Assembly: GCA_002321855.1 (NCBI GenBank)
Contig: DCMX01000154.1
Coordinates: forward strand, 1-7,689
DNA from: Fidelibacterota bacterium UBA1611
GTDB lineage: Bacteria > Fidelibacterota > Marinisomatia > Marinisomatales > UBA1611
Length of the DNA stretch: 7,689 nucleotides
Reading direction: 5' to 3'
Shown here: positions 1 to 7,413 of the stretch, in pieces
Numbering within the stretch: the stretch's first letter is position 1
Layout of the letters: the number at the start of each line of letters is the position of its first letter
The notes under the pieces: model-generated
What the model was told of the DNA's origin: nothing
The model's input: the letters and a program-made list of their open reading frames with translations, nothing else
The model's database searches: none
Translations under genes and position numbers: made by a program

Positions 1-2959
1 TCATATCATAGATGGTGATGTTGACCAGGGCATCTTCTGGCAGGTCATACCGTAAAGTTGTAACAGGATTGAATGGGTTGGGATAGGCAAAATACAGACT
101 AAAGTTCAAAGGTATGAATACATCACTCATTGCTAAAGAAGCTGTATAAGGTGATTCATAAGTACCCATATCAGGGGCATTACCATTATAAGATTCAGGT
201 GTTAGGTTCACGATCGTATCACCCATCCACATTTCACCCGGTAGCATAAGTGATGATAAATTAATTACGATTTGTGCATTTCCTGCATCGATGCATGGTG
301 ACTCTTCTTGAAGATGAAAATTTATACTATCAACAAAAATTGGGTCGACAGAAATATTATTATGGCCTTCAACTCCACCGTTAATATTCGAATAAAATGG
401 TATAACCATTCCATCAACATCATTGGGTGAATTATTCCAAAATATTGAATTTGCAACAACCGCATAGTGCCCCATACCAGGGATAGAGATTCCACCTCCT
501 GATCCACCCGCTGAATTATTAGCAAATGTCACATCTCTTAATAAAGTAGAGATAAAATCCTCTTCTAAATGATAACCACCACCATTTCCATTCGCATGGT
601 TCCCAGAAAATACCACGTTCTCAACTGTTACATGAGTTCCAAGCATCGATGAACCGCCTAACCCTTCGATAGAGACTCCGCCACCATTTCCTGCAGTATT
701 ATTTTTAATTATTAGGTCTTTTAATAGTAGATCCCCAACCATATCTATTTCAATTCCGCCCCCGGAAAATGATGTTAAACCATTTTGGATGGTAAAACCT
801 CTGATCTCCGAAGGAATGCCGCTTCCTTCATTATTTTTAATGACACAATCATTAAAATCCCCATCAATGATCGTTGAATCTGCTCCAGAACCTATAAGAT
901 GAATATTTGTATTAGCAGACCAAACAATATTCTCAACATAAGTACCAGCCGCTACTAATACTGTATCACCATCGTTGGAGGCATCAATGCCTGCTTGGAT
1001 GGTGGCAAAAGGATATTCTTCGGAACCGTCATTATCATCTGAACCAGAGGTTGATACATGCCAGACCGGGCCATTATTCAGTGGTTCTGGTGGATTAAAA
1101 TCATCCCCGAATGTCAATGATACGTCCCAAGTGATCCCTGGAACCCAGAACTCTCCTCCATTTTCATAGGCGCCAAGATCCGGAGCACCCCCTGTATAAT
1201 CATTTGTGATACCTTCAACAACTATTCCAGCATCAACCAGGGAAGAATCCGGGTGTGGCCTGAAATCATAGTTCTCCGGATCCAGCAAAAGATCCTTTAT
1301 ATCTCCCCCGGTCTCGTAACCATTCCAATTATGATCGTAGATCCCAGGGACCGGATAATCCTGGTATGTTCCCGTACGGTGCCCGGCGATCTTGTTAGCT
1401 GCATTATTCCGGGTAATGGTCCCTTCGTTGCCACCCTGGTCTATCATAACGATAATATCATTCTTGTCACCATTATCAAAGGCAGTATTATTGTAAAGAT
1501 CATGCTCAAAACCCTTGATCATGATACCACCGGTCACGTTCCATATCACATTATGATGCATCGATCCATTATTACCATCCCCATTCCCATCGAACCTGGC
1601 TCCATACTTGATAGTATCGTGGAGCCAGTTATAACGGATCTCCACACCAGGCTGCTGTTCGACCATACACTGTATCAGCGCACCATCGCTCTGCATGTGG
1701 CCACTGTCAGACATATCGTTCAGTTCGATCAATGCTTCGTTACCCGGATTAAGTGTTGCTGAAGCACCGAGCTTGTGAAGGGTATTCCTTCGAAATATAT
1801 TTCCGCTTCCGCCCAATTGGATGGTGGTCATTAGTCCATTAAGATCAGTGGATGTGTAATCAATATGATAAAAATAACATTCTTCGATCTTATTGCTTCC
1901 AGAATACATCTCTAAGGCAGAACCATCAGTATATCTGAAAGAAGAATTACTGACAACACAATTGCTGCTGGATGAAAAAATTGACATTTCCGGCTGGGTA
2001 TCTACGACACCAAGCATACGCTTATAACAGCTGGGATAAAAAAGGTTACAACCTTCTACAAGTACATTATCACAGTTTTCAAATTTGAATGTGGTCCCAA
2101 AGAATTCCAGACCATTTAATTGCACATGATCCGAATTAGATACATCAAAGGCATAGGACCGCACCTTACCCCGGATGTTCAGACCATTGGGGTCTGCACC
2201 GTTCGGCACCCAGAAATACAGTATCTTTGTTTCACTATCAAAGAACCATTCTCCTTCAGCGTCCAAGAATGCAAGCATACCTTCAAAGAAATAATCATGG
2301 TGTTTTGTCTTCCATCCTGGAACCGGATCATATGTAAAAGTATTTCCGGAATGAGTTAATACCCTGCGGGTCCAGGTCTTGAACGATCCTACATTCAGGA
2401 TCGCGATGGCATCGGTAACATCCAGTCCGCTTCCAGCCAGATCCACTTCTCCATGAGGTGCATCGATCAAGGTCCCATTCTCATAGGCTTCCGAGTCTTC
2501 ATCGATCGTACCATGCCCCCAGTGATCTTCCTTATTCCAGATAGACCCATCCTCAAAATTCGCATTGGGCCAGCGTGCCATGACCATTTCATTCCAATCA
2601 ACGAACAACTGCCAAATATCATGATCAAGAGTGGTCATCCAGATATCACCTGAGTGAACCTGCCAATTGGGATCGATCGGTACTGTTCCATCCATTGCAA
2701 CGTGTTCATTATTATAGTTTGTGAACACAATGGGCAAACCATCCGTACCATCATTGCCATCCATTGTAACACTCTCATGGTAAAGTCCTTTTCGTACGTA
2801 GCAAATATCACCTGCTACCATAGTGTCCGCTGCTTGTTGTATGGTGAGAAAAGGACTGTCAATTGTACCAGGGCTGGAATCATCACCATGTTTGGCAACA
2901 TAAAACTCCGAACCAAATGCACATGTTATTATAATGAATACAATGATACGGTTACTCAT
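1..2959 (-). CDS. Large exported protein with two right-handed beta-helix modules and a type IX-like sorting domain (C-terminus cut by window edge)
   Basis: The frame is open for 986 codons from ATG at 2959 and leaves the window before a stop. Residues 1-16 form a short signal peptide (hydrophobic IIVFIII, likely cleavage after AFG). Module 1 (about 18-600) opens with a YVA..G.D..GT..PF.TIQ head. It continues with a non-helical stretch (about 85-265, with LFVDWNEMVMARWPN and GEWFFDSETKILYFW), then Asn/Gly-rich beta-helix coils, and closes with VDAG...APDLGAYE. Module 2 (about 630-935) repeats the plan: WHVSTSGSDDNDG...PFATIQ head, coils rich in NNTAGNGGG-like turns, and SPCIDAG...APDMGTYE end. 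NPFNP at 961-965 begins a sorting domain of the kind that directs export and surface attachment by type IX secretion. Module 1 resembles beta-helix glycoside hydrolases with an inserted sandwich domain (GH120/GH141 type). That is inference; a carbohydrate target is likely but unproven. No clear Shine-Dalgarno precedes the ATG; a GTG two codons upstream is an alternative start. Confidence 0.88.
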   Translation of the reverse strand, partial: MSNRIIVFIIITCAFGSEFYVAKHGDDSSPGTIDSPFLTIQQAADTMVAGDICYVRKGLYHESVTMDGNDGTDGLPIVFTNYNNEHVAMDGTVPIDPNWQVHSGDIWMTTLDHDIWQLFVDWNEMVMARWPNANFEDGSIWNKEDHWGHGTIDEDSEAYENGTLIDAPHGEVDLAGSGLDVTDAIAILNVGSFKTWTRRVLTHSGNTFTYDPVPGWKTKHHDYFFEGMLAFLDAEGEWFFDSETKILYFWVPNGADPNGLNIRGKVRSYAFDVSNSDHVQLNGLEFFGTTFKFENCDNVLVEGCNLFYPSCYKRMLGVVDTQPEMSIFSSSSNCVVSNSSFRYTDGSALEMYSGSNKIEECYFYHIDYTSTDLNGLMTTIQLGGSGNIFRRNTLHKLGASATLNPGNEALIELNDMSDSGHMQSDGALIQCMVEQQPGVEIRYNWLHDTIKYGARFDGNGDGNNGSMHHNVIWNVTGGIMIKGFEHDLYNNTAFDNGDKNDIIVMIDQGGNEGTITRNNAANKIAGHRTGTYQDYPVPGIYDHNWNGYETGGDIKDLLLDPENYDFRPHPDSSLVDAGIVVEGITNDYTGGAPDLGAYENGGEFWVPGITWDVSLTFGDDFNPPEPLNNGPVWHVSTSGSDDNDGSEEYPFATIQAGIDASNDGDTVLVAAGTYVENIVWSANTNIHLIGSGADSTIIDGDFNDCVIKNNEGSGIPSEIRGFTIQNGLTSFSGGGIEIDMVGDLLLKDLIIKNNTAGNGGGVSIEGLGGSSMLGTHVTVENVVFSGNHANGNGGGYHLEEDFISTLLRDVTFANNSAGGSGGGISIPGMGHYAVVANSIFWNNSPNDVDGMVIPFYSNINGGVEGHNNISVDPIFVDSINFHLQEESPCIDAGNAQIVINLSSLMLPGEMWMGDTIVNLTPESYNGNAPDMGTYESPYTASLAMSDVFIPLNFSLYFAYPNPFNPVTTLRYDLPEDALVNITIYDM

Positions 2960-3249
2960 ACCCACTACCAAATGTTGCAATATCAATCATCAATTAAGGA
3001 AAAGAAACAATATCTACTGATAACTTCTACAATAATATCTTGAGAACAATACAGGTGAAATTCCTATTTTTTTCTTGTAAGAACAATAGCGATGTGGTCT
3101 TGATCCTTCTTATCACATCGTCATATATTACCAGGGATAGGAAGTTTTTTAGATAGTTGGTCAACCTTATTTTGTAATTTCTTATTGATATTTTCTGTTA
3201 TCTAATTATTCATTTAAAGGAGTTACAGTAAGATCTTCCATTTATAGAA
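2960..3249. promoter_or_regulatory. Divergent intergenic region between the beta-helix gene and the S9 peptidase gene
   Basis: These 290 AT-rich bases separate two genes transcribed away from each other, so both promoters should lie here. I see no convincing -35/-10 pair on either strand. TTGATA (3185-3190) with TATTCA (3207-3212) is the nearest approach for the rightward gene and is weak. A purine-rich AAGGAG lies at 3217-3222, 27 bases before the peptidase ATG, which is too far for a normal ribosome binding site. The region also holds the inverted repeat listed separately. I found no small ORF with coding character and no RNA gene. Confidence 0.5.
3088..3120. repeat. Inverted repeat, possible operator or leader hairpin
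   Basis: CGATGTGGT at 3090-3098 pairs with ATCACATCG at 3112-3120. This gives a 9-bp stem with one G-T wobble around a 13-base loop. No T-tract follows on either strand, so it is not a terminator. It sits in the middle of the divergent intergenic region, where a regulator binding site or a structured 5' leader is plausible. The function is inferred from position only. Confidence 0.4.
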
Positions 3250-5238
3250 ATGAGTCATCTAAAGCATTTAATTATTGTTCTCTTCCTTTTCCTGTGTTGG
3301 GCCCTGCCTGCCGGGCGCCCTATAACTCCTGAAGACATTGTGAACCTTCAATACGTCACGGGTGCTGTTATCAGTCCGGATGGGAACCATGTAGCGTTCG
3401 TTCTGATCGTTCCCCGAAAAGAAGATGAGGAACCAGGCCCATCTCATTCTGAGATCTGGGTCAAACGCAAGGATGATACAAGACCAAAACGATTCACATC
3501 CAAATCATTGGATTCATACTCACCGGGATGGTCAACAGATGGAAAAAAAATAACATTCCTATCTAAACGAGATAGTAAGAAAAATGGTGCCAAGATCTAT
3601 ACTATTGCTTTAGATGGAGGTGAAGCAGATATATTATTAGAACACACAACGGGGATCAGTTCATACAAATTATCGCCTGACGGAAAATGGATCGCCTTTC
3701 TATCTACAGACAGTATTTCTGGAGAAAGAACAAATGAAATGAAAGAAGGATATGATATGATCGTGATGGATGAGCTCCATCGCTACAATCGTATCTGGCT
3801 CCATAGTATGGAGTCTAAGGAAACAAGATTGATATTCAGTAATGACCTGAATGTTAATAGTTTTATTTGGTCAGATGATAGCAGGTCCATCGTTTTCAAG
3901 GCTACAGAAAAGCCTGGTGCGGACGCGGCACTTATGGACCAGGTGTTGTACTCAGCAAAGATCCCAAAAAATAAACCAAGAAAGCTCATTGACACTCCTG
4001 GAAAATTGGGGTCGATGGATACTTCGCCTGATGGAGACCTACTTGCTTTTCTGGGAGCTGTAAGCAGGAATGATCCCCTACCACAGTCAATATTCATCAC
4101 ATCCTTGGTGCTGCGTAATAAGACAAAGGTACACAGCCGGGACGATGAATCTTTCTACTATGTTCAATGGATCAATAAAGAAACATTGCTTGCACACTCT
4201 ATTCGTGGCACAAAGACCGTGATATCACTTATAAGTAATATCCACAGTAAGAATGATGATCCATTGATCCAGGAAGATATTTTTTTATCGGATCTGATAA
4301 TATCATCCGTTCGGCTGCATCCCGGATCTGCAATACTGGCGATCATAGGCCATTCGCCTCAACATCCTAATGAGCTATACCTGAATGCCCTATATGATAA
4401 TGAACTTCAAAGAGTGACATACTCTAATCCTATGCTTGATGAGATAATGCTCTCACCCCAGGAGACCATCCAATGGAGATCAAGTGACGGTCTGACCGTT
4501 CAGGGTATACTAACGTATCCAATGAATTATAGAGATGGTGCCAAATACCCGCTTATTTTACAGATACATGGCGGGCCCGAAGGAGTGACACTTGATGGCT
4601 GGAATACGACATCCCTTAATCCAGTACAATTATTGTCTGCTGAAGGGTTTATGGTGCTCCAACCAAACTATAGGGGGAGTGGCGGCAGAGGTGTGCAATT
4701 CTCAAAGAGTGACCATAATGACCTGGGTGGTATGGAATACCAGGATGTTTTGGCCGGTATTGATTATTTGGTCGCAAAGGACCTGGTTAAAAAGGATCAT
4801 GTTGGTACCGGCGGCTGGTCCTATGGGGGTTATTTTTCTGCTCTTGGTGCCACCACCTATAGCCATAGGTTCAAAGCATCTATGGTTGGGGCAGGGTTAA
4901 CCAATATGATAAGTTTTATGGGGACAACTGATATTCCTTATGAGATGTCTATCGTGCACTGGAATTCCTGGTGGTTCGATGATATGGAGCTCCACTGGGA
5001 CAGGTCTCCATTGTCTCATATAAATATGGCACAAACTCCCACACTTGTCATACATGGGATGAAGGATGAGAGAGTACACCCAGAGCAGGGTGTTGAGCTG
5101 TGGCAGGCACTAAGAATAAAAGGTGTTGACACCGAACTGGTCTTATATCCCAGGGAACCTCATGGGCTCAATGAGCGGGCACACAGATTGGACTATATGA
5201 ACCGGCTTGTTGATTGGTACAATAAGTATGTAAAGTAG
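3250..5238 (+). CDS. Exported S9-family serine peptidase (prolyl oligopeptidase / acylaminoacyl-peptidase type)
   Basis: This 662-residue protein hydrolyses peptides by an alpha/beta-hydrolase mechanism. Residues 1-21 form a signal peptide (LIIVLFLFLCWALPA), which places it in the periplasm or outside; there is no good lipobox at Cys16. The N-terminal part (about 25-390) is a beta-propeller with recurring SPDG-type blades at about 41, 90, 141, 207 and 258 (for example SPDGKWIAFLS). The catalytic domain spans about 410-662. It carries the oxyanion-region HGGPEG at 440-445, the nucleophile Ser524 in GGWSYGG, Asp606 in HGMKDERVHP and His638 in REPHGL, so the triad is intact. Length and order match the family. 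The specific substrate (dipeptidyl, acylaminoacyl or oligopeptide) cannot be read from the sequence. The start is fixed by an in-frame stop at 3229 and by the signal peptide. The gene is divergent from the beta-helix gene and convergent with the next gene. Confidence 0.95.
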   Translation: MSHLKHLIIVLFLFLCWALPAGRPITPEDIVNLQYVTGAVISPDGNHVAFVLIVPRKEDEEPGPSHSEIWVKRKDDTRPKRFTSKSLDSYSPGWSTDGKKITFLSKRDSKKNGAKIYTIALDGGEADILLEHTTGISSYKLSPDGKWIAFLSTDSISGERTNEMKEGYDMIVMDELHRYNRIWLHSMESKETRLIFSNDLNVNSFIWSDDSRSIVFKATEKPGADAALMDQVLYSAKIPKNKPRKLIDTPGKLGSMDTSPDGDLLAFLGAVSRNDPLPQSIFITSLVLRNKTKVHSRDDESFYYVQWINKETLLAHSIRGTKTVISLISNIHSKNDDPLIQEDIFLSDLIISSVRLHPGSAILAIIGHSPQHPNELYLNALYDNELQRVTYSNPMLDEIMLSPQETIQWRSSDGLTVQGILTYPMNYRDGAKYPLILQIHGGPEGVTLDGWNTTSLNPVQLLSAEGFMVLQPNYRGSGGRGVQFSKSDHNDLGGMEYQDVLAGIDYLVAKDLVKKDHVGTGGWSYGGYFSALGATTYSHRFKASMVGAGLTNMISFMGTTDIPYEMSIVHWNSWWFDDMELHWDRSPLSHINMAQTPTLVIHGMKDERVHPEQGVELWQALRIKGVDTELVLYPREPHGLNERAHRLDYMNRLVDWYNKYVK

Positions 5239-5244
5239 ACCCGT

Positions 5245-5293
5245 TAGTTATTCCCCTATCGGAGATCCCTAATGATCTATAACTATAATTTTT
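5245..5293 (+). terminator. Weak possible terminator between convergent genes
   Basis: Only 44 bases separate the peptidase stop from the stop of the opposing gene. An outer pair TAGTTAT (5245-5251) / ATAACTA (5279-5285) encloses an inner 5-bp hairpin, AGATC (5263-5267) / GATCT (5274-5278), with a 6-base loop. A TTTTT run follows at 5289-5293. The stem is AT-rich, asymmetric and separated from the T-run, so this is a weak candidate. Confidence 0.22.
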
Positions 5294-5768
5294 GTATCAC
5301 CTGCTGGATACCTAAACTGATATTATTCCTATTTATCCTAACGCTCCTACCATCGATCGAGAATAAATTGATCTCCAGTGCATCTTCTTTCGGTTCCTTT
5401 ATTTCTTTTAACCGAAGTATGATATCACCCCCATAATCCTGACCAAATGTATTTTTTATGACACTATAGATAGTGTCAAACAGATCTATCGAGTCTATGT
5501 AGTCAATATCCTTATCCCAGTCCGTGGTGACATAGTCAAGCGCGTCATTCTTGAAGCCCATGCTCCCAATGATGGCACCATCTCTGATAAGCCAGAAATC
5601 ATTCTGGTCTCCATCAAACCCATCTTTACCTGAAAAATCTTTCATCTTTTCCAGGACGGTCTCTTTTTCCATTCCAAGTATGAGTTCTCTGCCTTCCATG
5701 ATTATCGACTGTGATCGAACCAAGGAAAAACAGGCCAACAATAATACCAAATACCTTTGTCTGATCAT
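5283..5768 (-). CDS. Small secreted protein of unknown function (161 residues)
   Basis: I do not recognise this family. From Met at 5768 the protein begins MIRQRYLVLLLACFSLVRSQ, a clear signal peptide with likely cleavage near SQS, leaving about 140 mature residues in the periplasm or outside. The mature part starts with an ILGMEKETVLEKM segment, a helix-like G-x-x-K-E-x-V pattern that recalls the start of BLIP/SmpA-like folds. An acidic, Trp/Tyr-containing middle follows (DFWLIRDG, TTDWDKDIDYIDSIDLFD), then a short strand-rich C-terminus. There are no catalytic motifs and no cysteine pair in the mature part. An in-frame ATG five codons upstream (5783) is less likely, because a strong AGGAGG sits exactly five bases before the chosen ATG. 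It lies 79 bases downstream of the HEEGH-protein gene on the same strand, so the two may be co-transcribed. Confidence 0.8.
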   Translation of the reverse strand: MIRQRYLVLLLACFSLVRSQSIIMEGRELILGMEKETVLEKMKDFSGKDGFDGDQNDFWLIRDGAIIGSMGFKNDALDYVTTDWDKDIDYIDSIDLFDTIYSVIKNTFGQDYGGDIILRLKEIKEPKEDALEINLFSIDGRSVRINRNNISLGIQQVIQKL

Positions 5769-5773
5769 GTTTG

Positions 5774-5779
5774 CCTCCT
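5774..5779 (-). promoter_or_regulatory. Strong Shine-Dalgarno that fixes the start of the small secreted protein
   Basis: On the minus strand AGGAGG is followed by CAAAC and then ATG at 5768, an ideal spacing of five bases. The upstream in-frame ATG at 5783 would lie before this site and has no ribosome binding sequence of its own. The shorter product also starts directly with a canonical signal peptide. Confidence 0.8.
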
Positions 5780-5847
5780 GCATATTATATTATTGTGATC
5801 TGAAGTTGCATATATCTCCAGATCCATGTGTATTAAAATTGAATTGT

Positions 5848-7107
5848 TCAAAACCATAATGTGGTTCCAAGCCTGTAGTGTACAACATCCTCTAAATATA
5901 GTTCTTCCGGAAGAAATCCAGCGGACTTGACCAATAATCCTATATCAAATGAAAAAAGTTCACCCGAACCATCTTCCCCCCTGCTGATCACATATTTTAA
6001 CATCGTATTCAATGCACCCCCCAGTTCCGAGCCATGGCCAGTGAAAGATAGCTCTGTTGGCTGGTCCCAGACATCCAAAGCTGTATTCAAATAAAGCCTA
6101 TCCGATAAAGAATGGTCGAACAGTGCAATCCCACCAGCGAAGAACCAGTTCTCTTTATTCTGGTATTCACGAACATAGAGTTTCAACCTTGTTCTATCAT
6201 TTATCCTGACCCAAAACTTTTGTTCGATCATATCACCAAAGGGTACCATCGTATAGCCCATTCCCATTGCCACTTTAAACAGATCACTCAATGAACGATC
6301 AAGTACCCTGAATATAAATGGGTCTACCAGGTTCAAAAGTGAGCGGTAACCAGCCCTGGTCACGAATGTCTTTTCATCTCTTGCGAGATCCTCATATCTC
6401 GTATACCGATAAAAATCCATTGTGGGTCTGTGCAGGTGCCTGACCGCGCCATATACGTCATGCCCAACTATATCACGTTGTAGCTCGTTCGTCTCTTCAT
6501 CAATATCTGGTTCCATCGATGGAAACATACTGGTGAAATAGTAACCAACGAGCTGCAATTGTCTGATCAAATGTTCGATCATCAGGTGTTCTCTATCTTC
6601 TTTACTGAAAACAACATCCGTTTGAATTCTATCGACAAGCATATAGTCCGATTCTATTCCAGCTGTGTGCAGGCGTATGTAATTTGGTAGATCATTGTCT
6701 CTCAAGTCTTTAAGCTCACTATCACGCACTCCCATTACATATGCGGCACCCTTCTCATTAAAGAAAGGCTTTGATATGGACCCGATACCCAAATGGGTCA
6801 GGACAGATCTGTGTCCTTCCTCATGGGTCAACGGTGCCAAGAATAGGCTGGCGAGCTGATGCAGTATATTTGTCCTTAGTGGTCCAAGGACCTCACTGGA
6901 TCTTGTTACAACAAGCCGAAGAGCGCTCAAATAATTCTTATTATACTGTCTCATGGAATAAAGCTGATGAGGGGTGTCCATTATCAGGAAAGAATATTCC
7001 TTTAACGAGTATGGTCTGCTCAGACTGTCTGGTATATTTTTTTTGGTGTTGGTCTGGCAGAAGGAAGCATCACACAGTATCAATAAAAGTATAATACGGA
7101 AAATCAT
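5848..7107 (-). CDS. Exported HEEGH-motif protein with beta-barrel-like C-terminal half (putative metallopeptidase, family unknown)
   Basis: This 419-residue protein starts with a signal peptide (MIFRIILLLILCDASFCQ). A hydrophobic helix (about 80-93, ILHQLASLFLAPLT) runs straight into H95-E-E-G-H99, an HExxH zinc-binding signature. Candidate further ligands are His147/Glu152 in LHTAGIESDY, 48-53 residues downstream, which is a spacing seen in gluzincins. A second polar cluster is D212..H216-D217 with H224 and H226 (GHDVYGAVRHLHRP). From about 270 onward the sequence becomes alternating polar/aromatic strands (KFWVRIND, LKLYVREY, WFFAGGIALF, LYLNTALDVW, YRLGTTLWF). It ends in Phe, the usual terminal residue of outer-membrane beta-barrels. 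I infer an outer-membrane-associated zinc peptidase or a relative. I do not know a named family with this order, and the motif could be structural. No Shine-Dalgarno is visible before the ATG. It is divergent from the FmdB-type gene. Confidence 0.82.
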   Translation of the reverse strand: MIFRIILLLILCDASFCQTNTKKNIPDSLSRPYSLKEYSFLIMDTPHQLYSMRQYNKNYLSALRLVVTRSSEVLGPLRTNILHQLASLFLAPLTHEEGHRSVLTHLGIGSISKPFFNEKGAAYVMGVRDSELKDLRDNDLPNYIRLHTAGIESDYMLVDRIQTDVVFSKEDREHLMIEHLIRQLQLVGYYFTSMFPSMEPDIDEETNELQRDIVGHDVYGAVRHLHRPTMDFYRYTRYEDLARDEKTFVTRAGYRSLLNLVDPFIFRVLDRSLSDLFKVAMGMGYTMVPFGDMIEQKFWVRINDRTRLKLYVREYQNKENWFFAGGIALFDHSLSDRLYLNTALDVWDQPTELSFTGHGSELGGALNTMLKYVISRGEDGSGELFSFDIGLLVKSAGFLPEELYLEDVVHYRLGTTLWF

Positions 7108-7129
7108 GGATAAAAATCTAATTGGACTT

Positions 7130-7159
7130 TTAATAATAATAACATTTATTTAGGTTCAA
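7130..7159 (-). promoter_or_regulatory. Possible promoter for the HEEGH-protein gene
   Basis: In the 56-base divergent gap, the minus strand carries TTGAAC (7159-7154) as a -35-like element. TATTAA (7135-7130, spacing 18) or the overlapping TATTAT (7138-7133, spacing 15) could be the -10-like element. Transcription would begin some 15-20 bases before the ATG at 7107. The area is a simple ATT-repeat stretch, so chance matches are easy and the promoter type of this phylum may differ from the sigma70 consensus. Confidence 0.25.
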
Positions 7160-7163
7160 GGGT

Positions 7164-7376
7164 ATGCCGATGTACGATTACAAATGCACAAAGTGCGGTA
7201 CTTTATTTGAAGAACTTGTCATGTCAAGTACTGTTGCGGATGAACGAATAAAATGTCCAAAGTGTGGTCACTCTCGATCAGAGCGGCAATTGTCTGCTCC
7301 CTTTATCTCAGTGAACACTGGTTTTGAGCCTGCCTGTGAAAGGCCAAGCTGCAGTACACCAGTTGGTTATACCTGA
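7164..7376 (+). CDS. FmdB-type zinc-ribbon protein
   Basis: This 70-residue cytoplasmic protein opens with MPMYDYKCTKCGTLFEE, the hallmark of the FmdB/CxxC_CxxC_SSSS putative regulatory family (usual start MP-x-Y-x-Y-x-C). Two CxxC knuckles, Cys8/Cys11 and Cys31/Cys34, form the zinc ribbon. A C-terminal tail has two more cysteines (Cys58, Cys63) in ACERPSCSTP. The first Met (7164) fits the family better than the second at 7170. AAGG at 7158-7161 lies very close to the ATG, and AGG at 7152-7154 is at a more usual spacing. Members are widespread and were named from a formamidase/amidase-linked gene in Methylophilus. Their exact role is not known, and neither neighbour suggests one here. It is a stand-alone gene, divergent on the left and convergent on the right. 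Confidence 0.92.
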   Translation: MPMYDYKCTKCGTLFEELVMSSTVADERIKCPKCGHSRSERQLSAPFISVNTGFEPACERPSCSTPVGYT

Positions 7377-7384
7377 GCAAACTG

Positions 7385-7408
7385 AATTCTGTGGTCACAG
7401 AGTTTTTT
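7385..7408 (+). terminator. Intrinsic terminator after the FmdB-type gene
   Basis: AATTCTGT (7385-7392) pairs with ACAGAGTT (7397-7404) around a GGTC loop, giving an 8-bp stem with one T-G wobble. The 3' arm merges into a run of six T (7403-7408). It starts nine bases after the FmdB-type stop. It also lies between convergent genes and may slow the opposing transcript, but the T-tract favours rightward termination. Confidence 0.7.
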
Positions 7409-7413
7409 GCTTT

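Noticed and set aside
322..525. 67-codon minus-strand open frame
   Set aside because: It is the frame-shifted reading of beta-helix coils that read through cleanly in the main frame, so there is no frameshift. The main frame keeps its phase from 2959 to position 2.
1253..1762. 169-codon plus-strand open frame
   Set aside because: It lies fully antisense to the continuous beta-helix frame and has low-complexity Ile/Val/Pro/Thr-rich translation with no domain. It is a shadow of the real gene, as are the other plus-strand frames at 975-3043.
3250..3330. Lipoprotein signal in the S9 peptidase (Cys16)
   Set aside because: The residues before the cysteine (LFLFLC) do not fit a lipobox, and hydrophobic sequence continues past it to ALPA. 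A standard signal peptidase I site is more likely.
5784..5789. TATAAT on the minus strand just before the small secreted protein gene
   Set aside because: A start of transcription seven or so bases downstream would fall inside the AGGAGG site and remove it from the message, and no fair -35 lies 16-18 bases upstream. It is probably chance in an AT-rich gap.
5797..5825. GATCTG...CAGATC inverted repeat between the two minus-strand genes
   Set aside because: The stem is only 6 bp with a 16-base loop and no T-tract, and it is built around the common GATC tetramer. It is too weak to call a terminator or operator.
5551..5859. 102-codon plus-strand open frame
   Set aside because: It is antisense to the small secreted protein, runs across its start and ribosome binding site, and has no recognisable domain.
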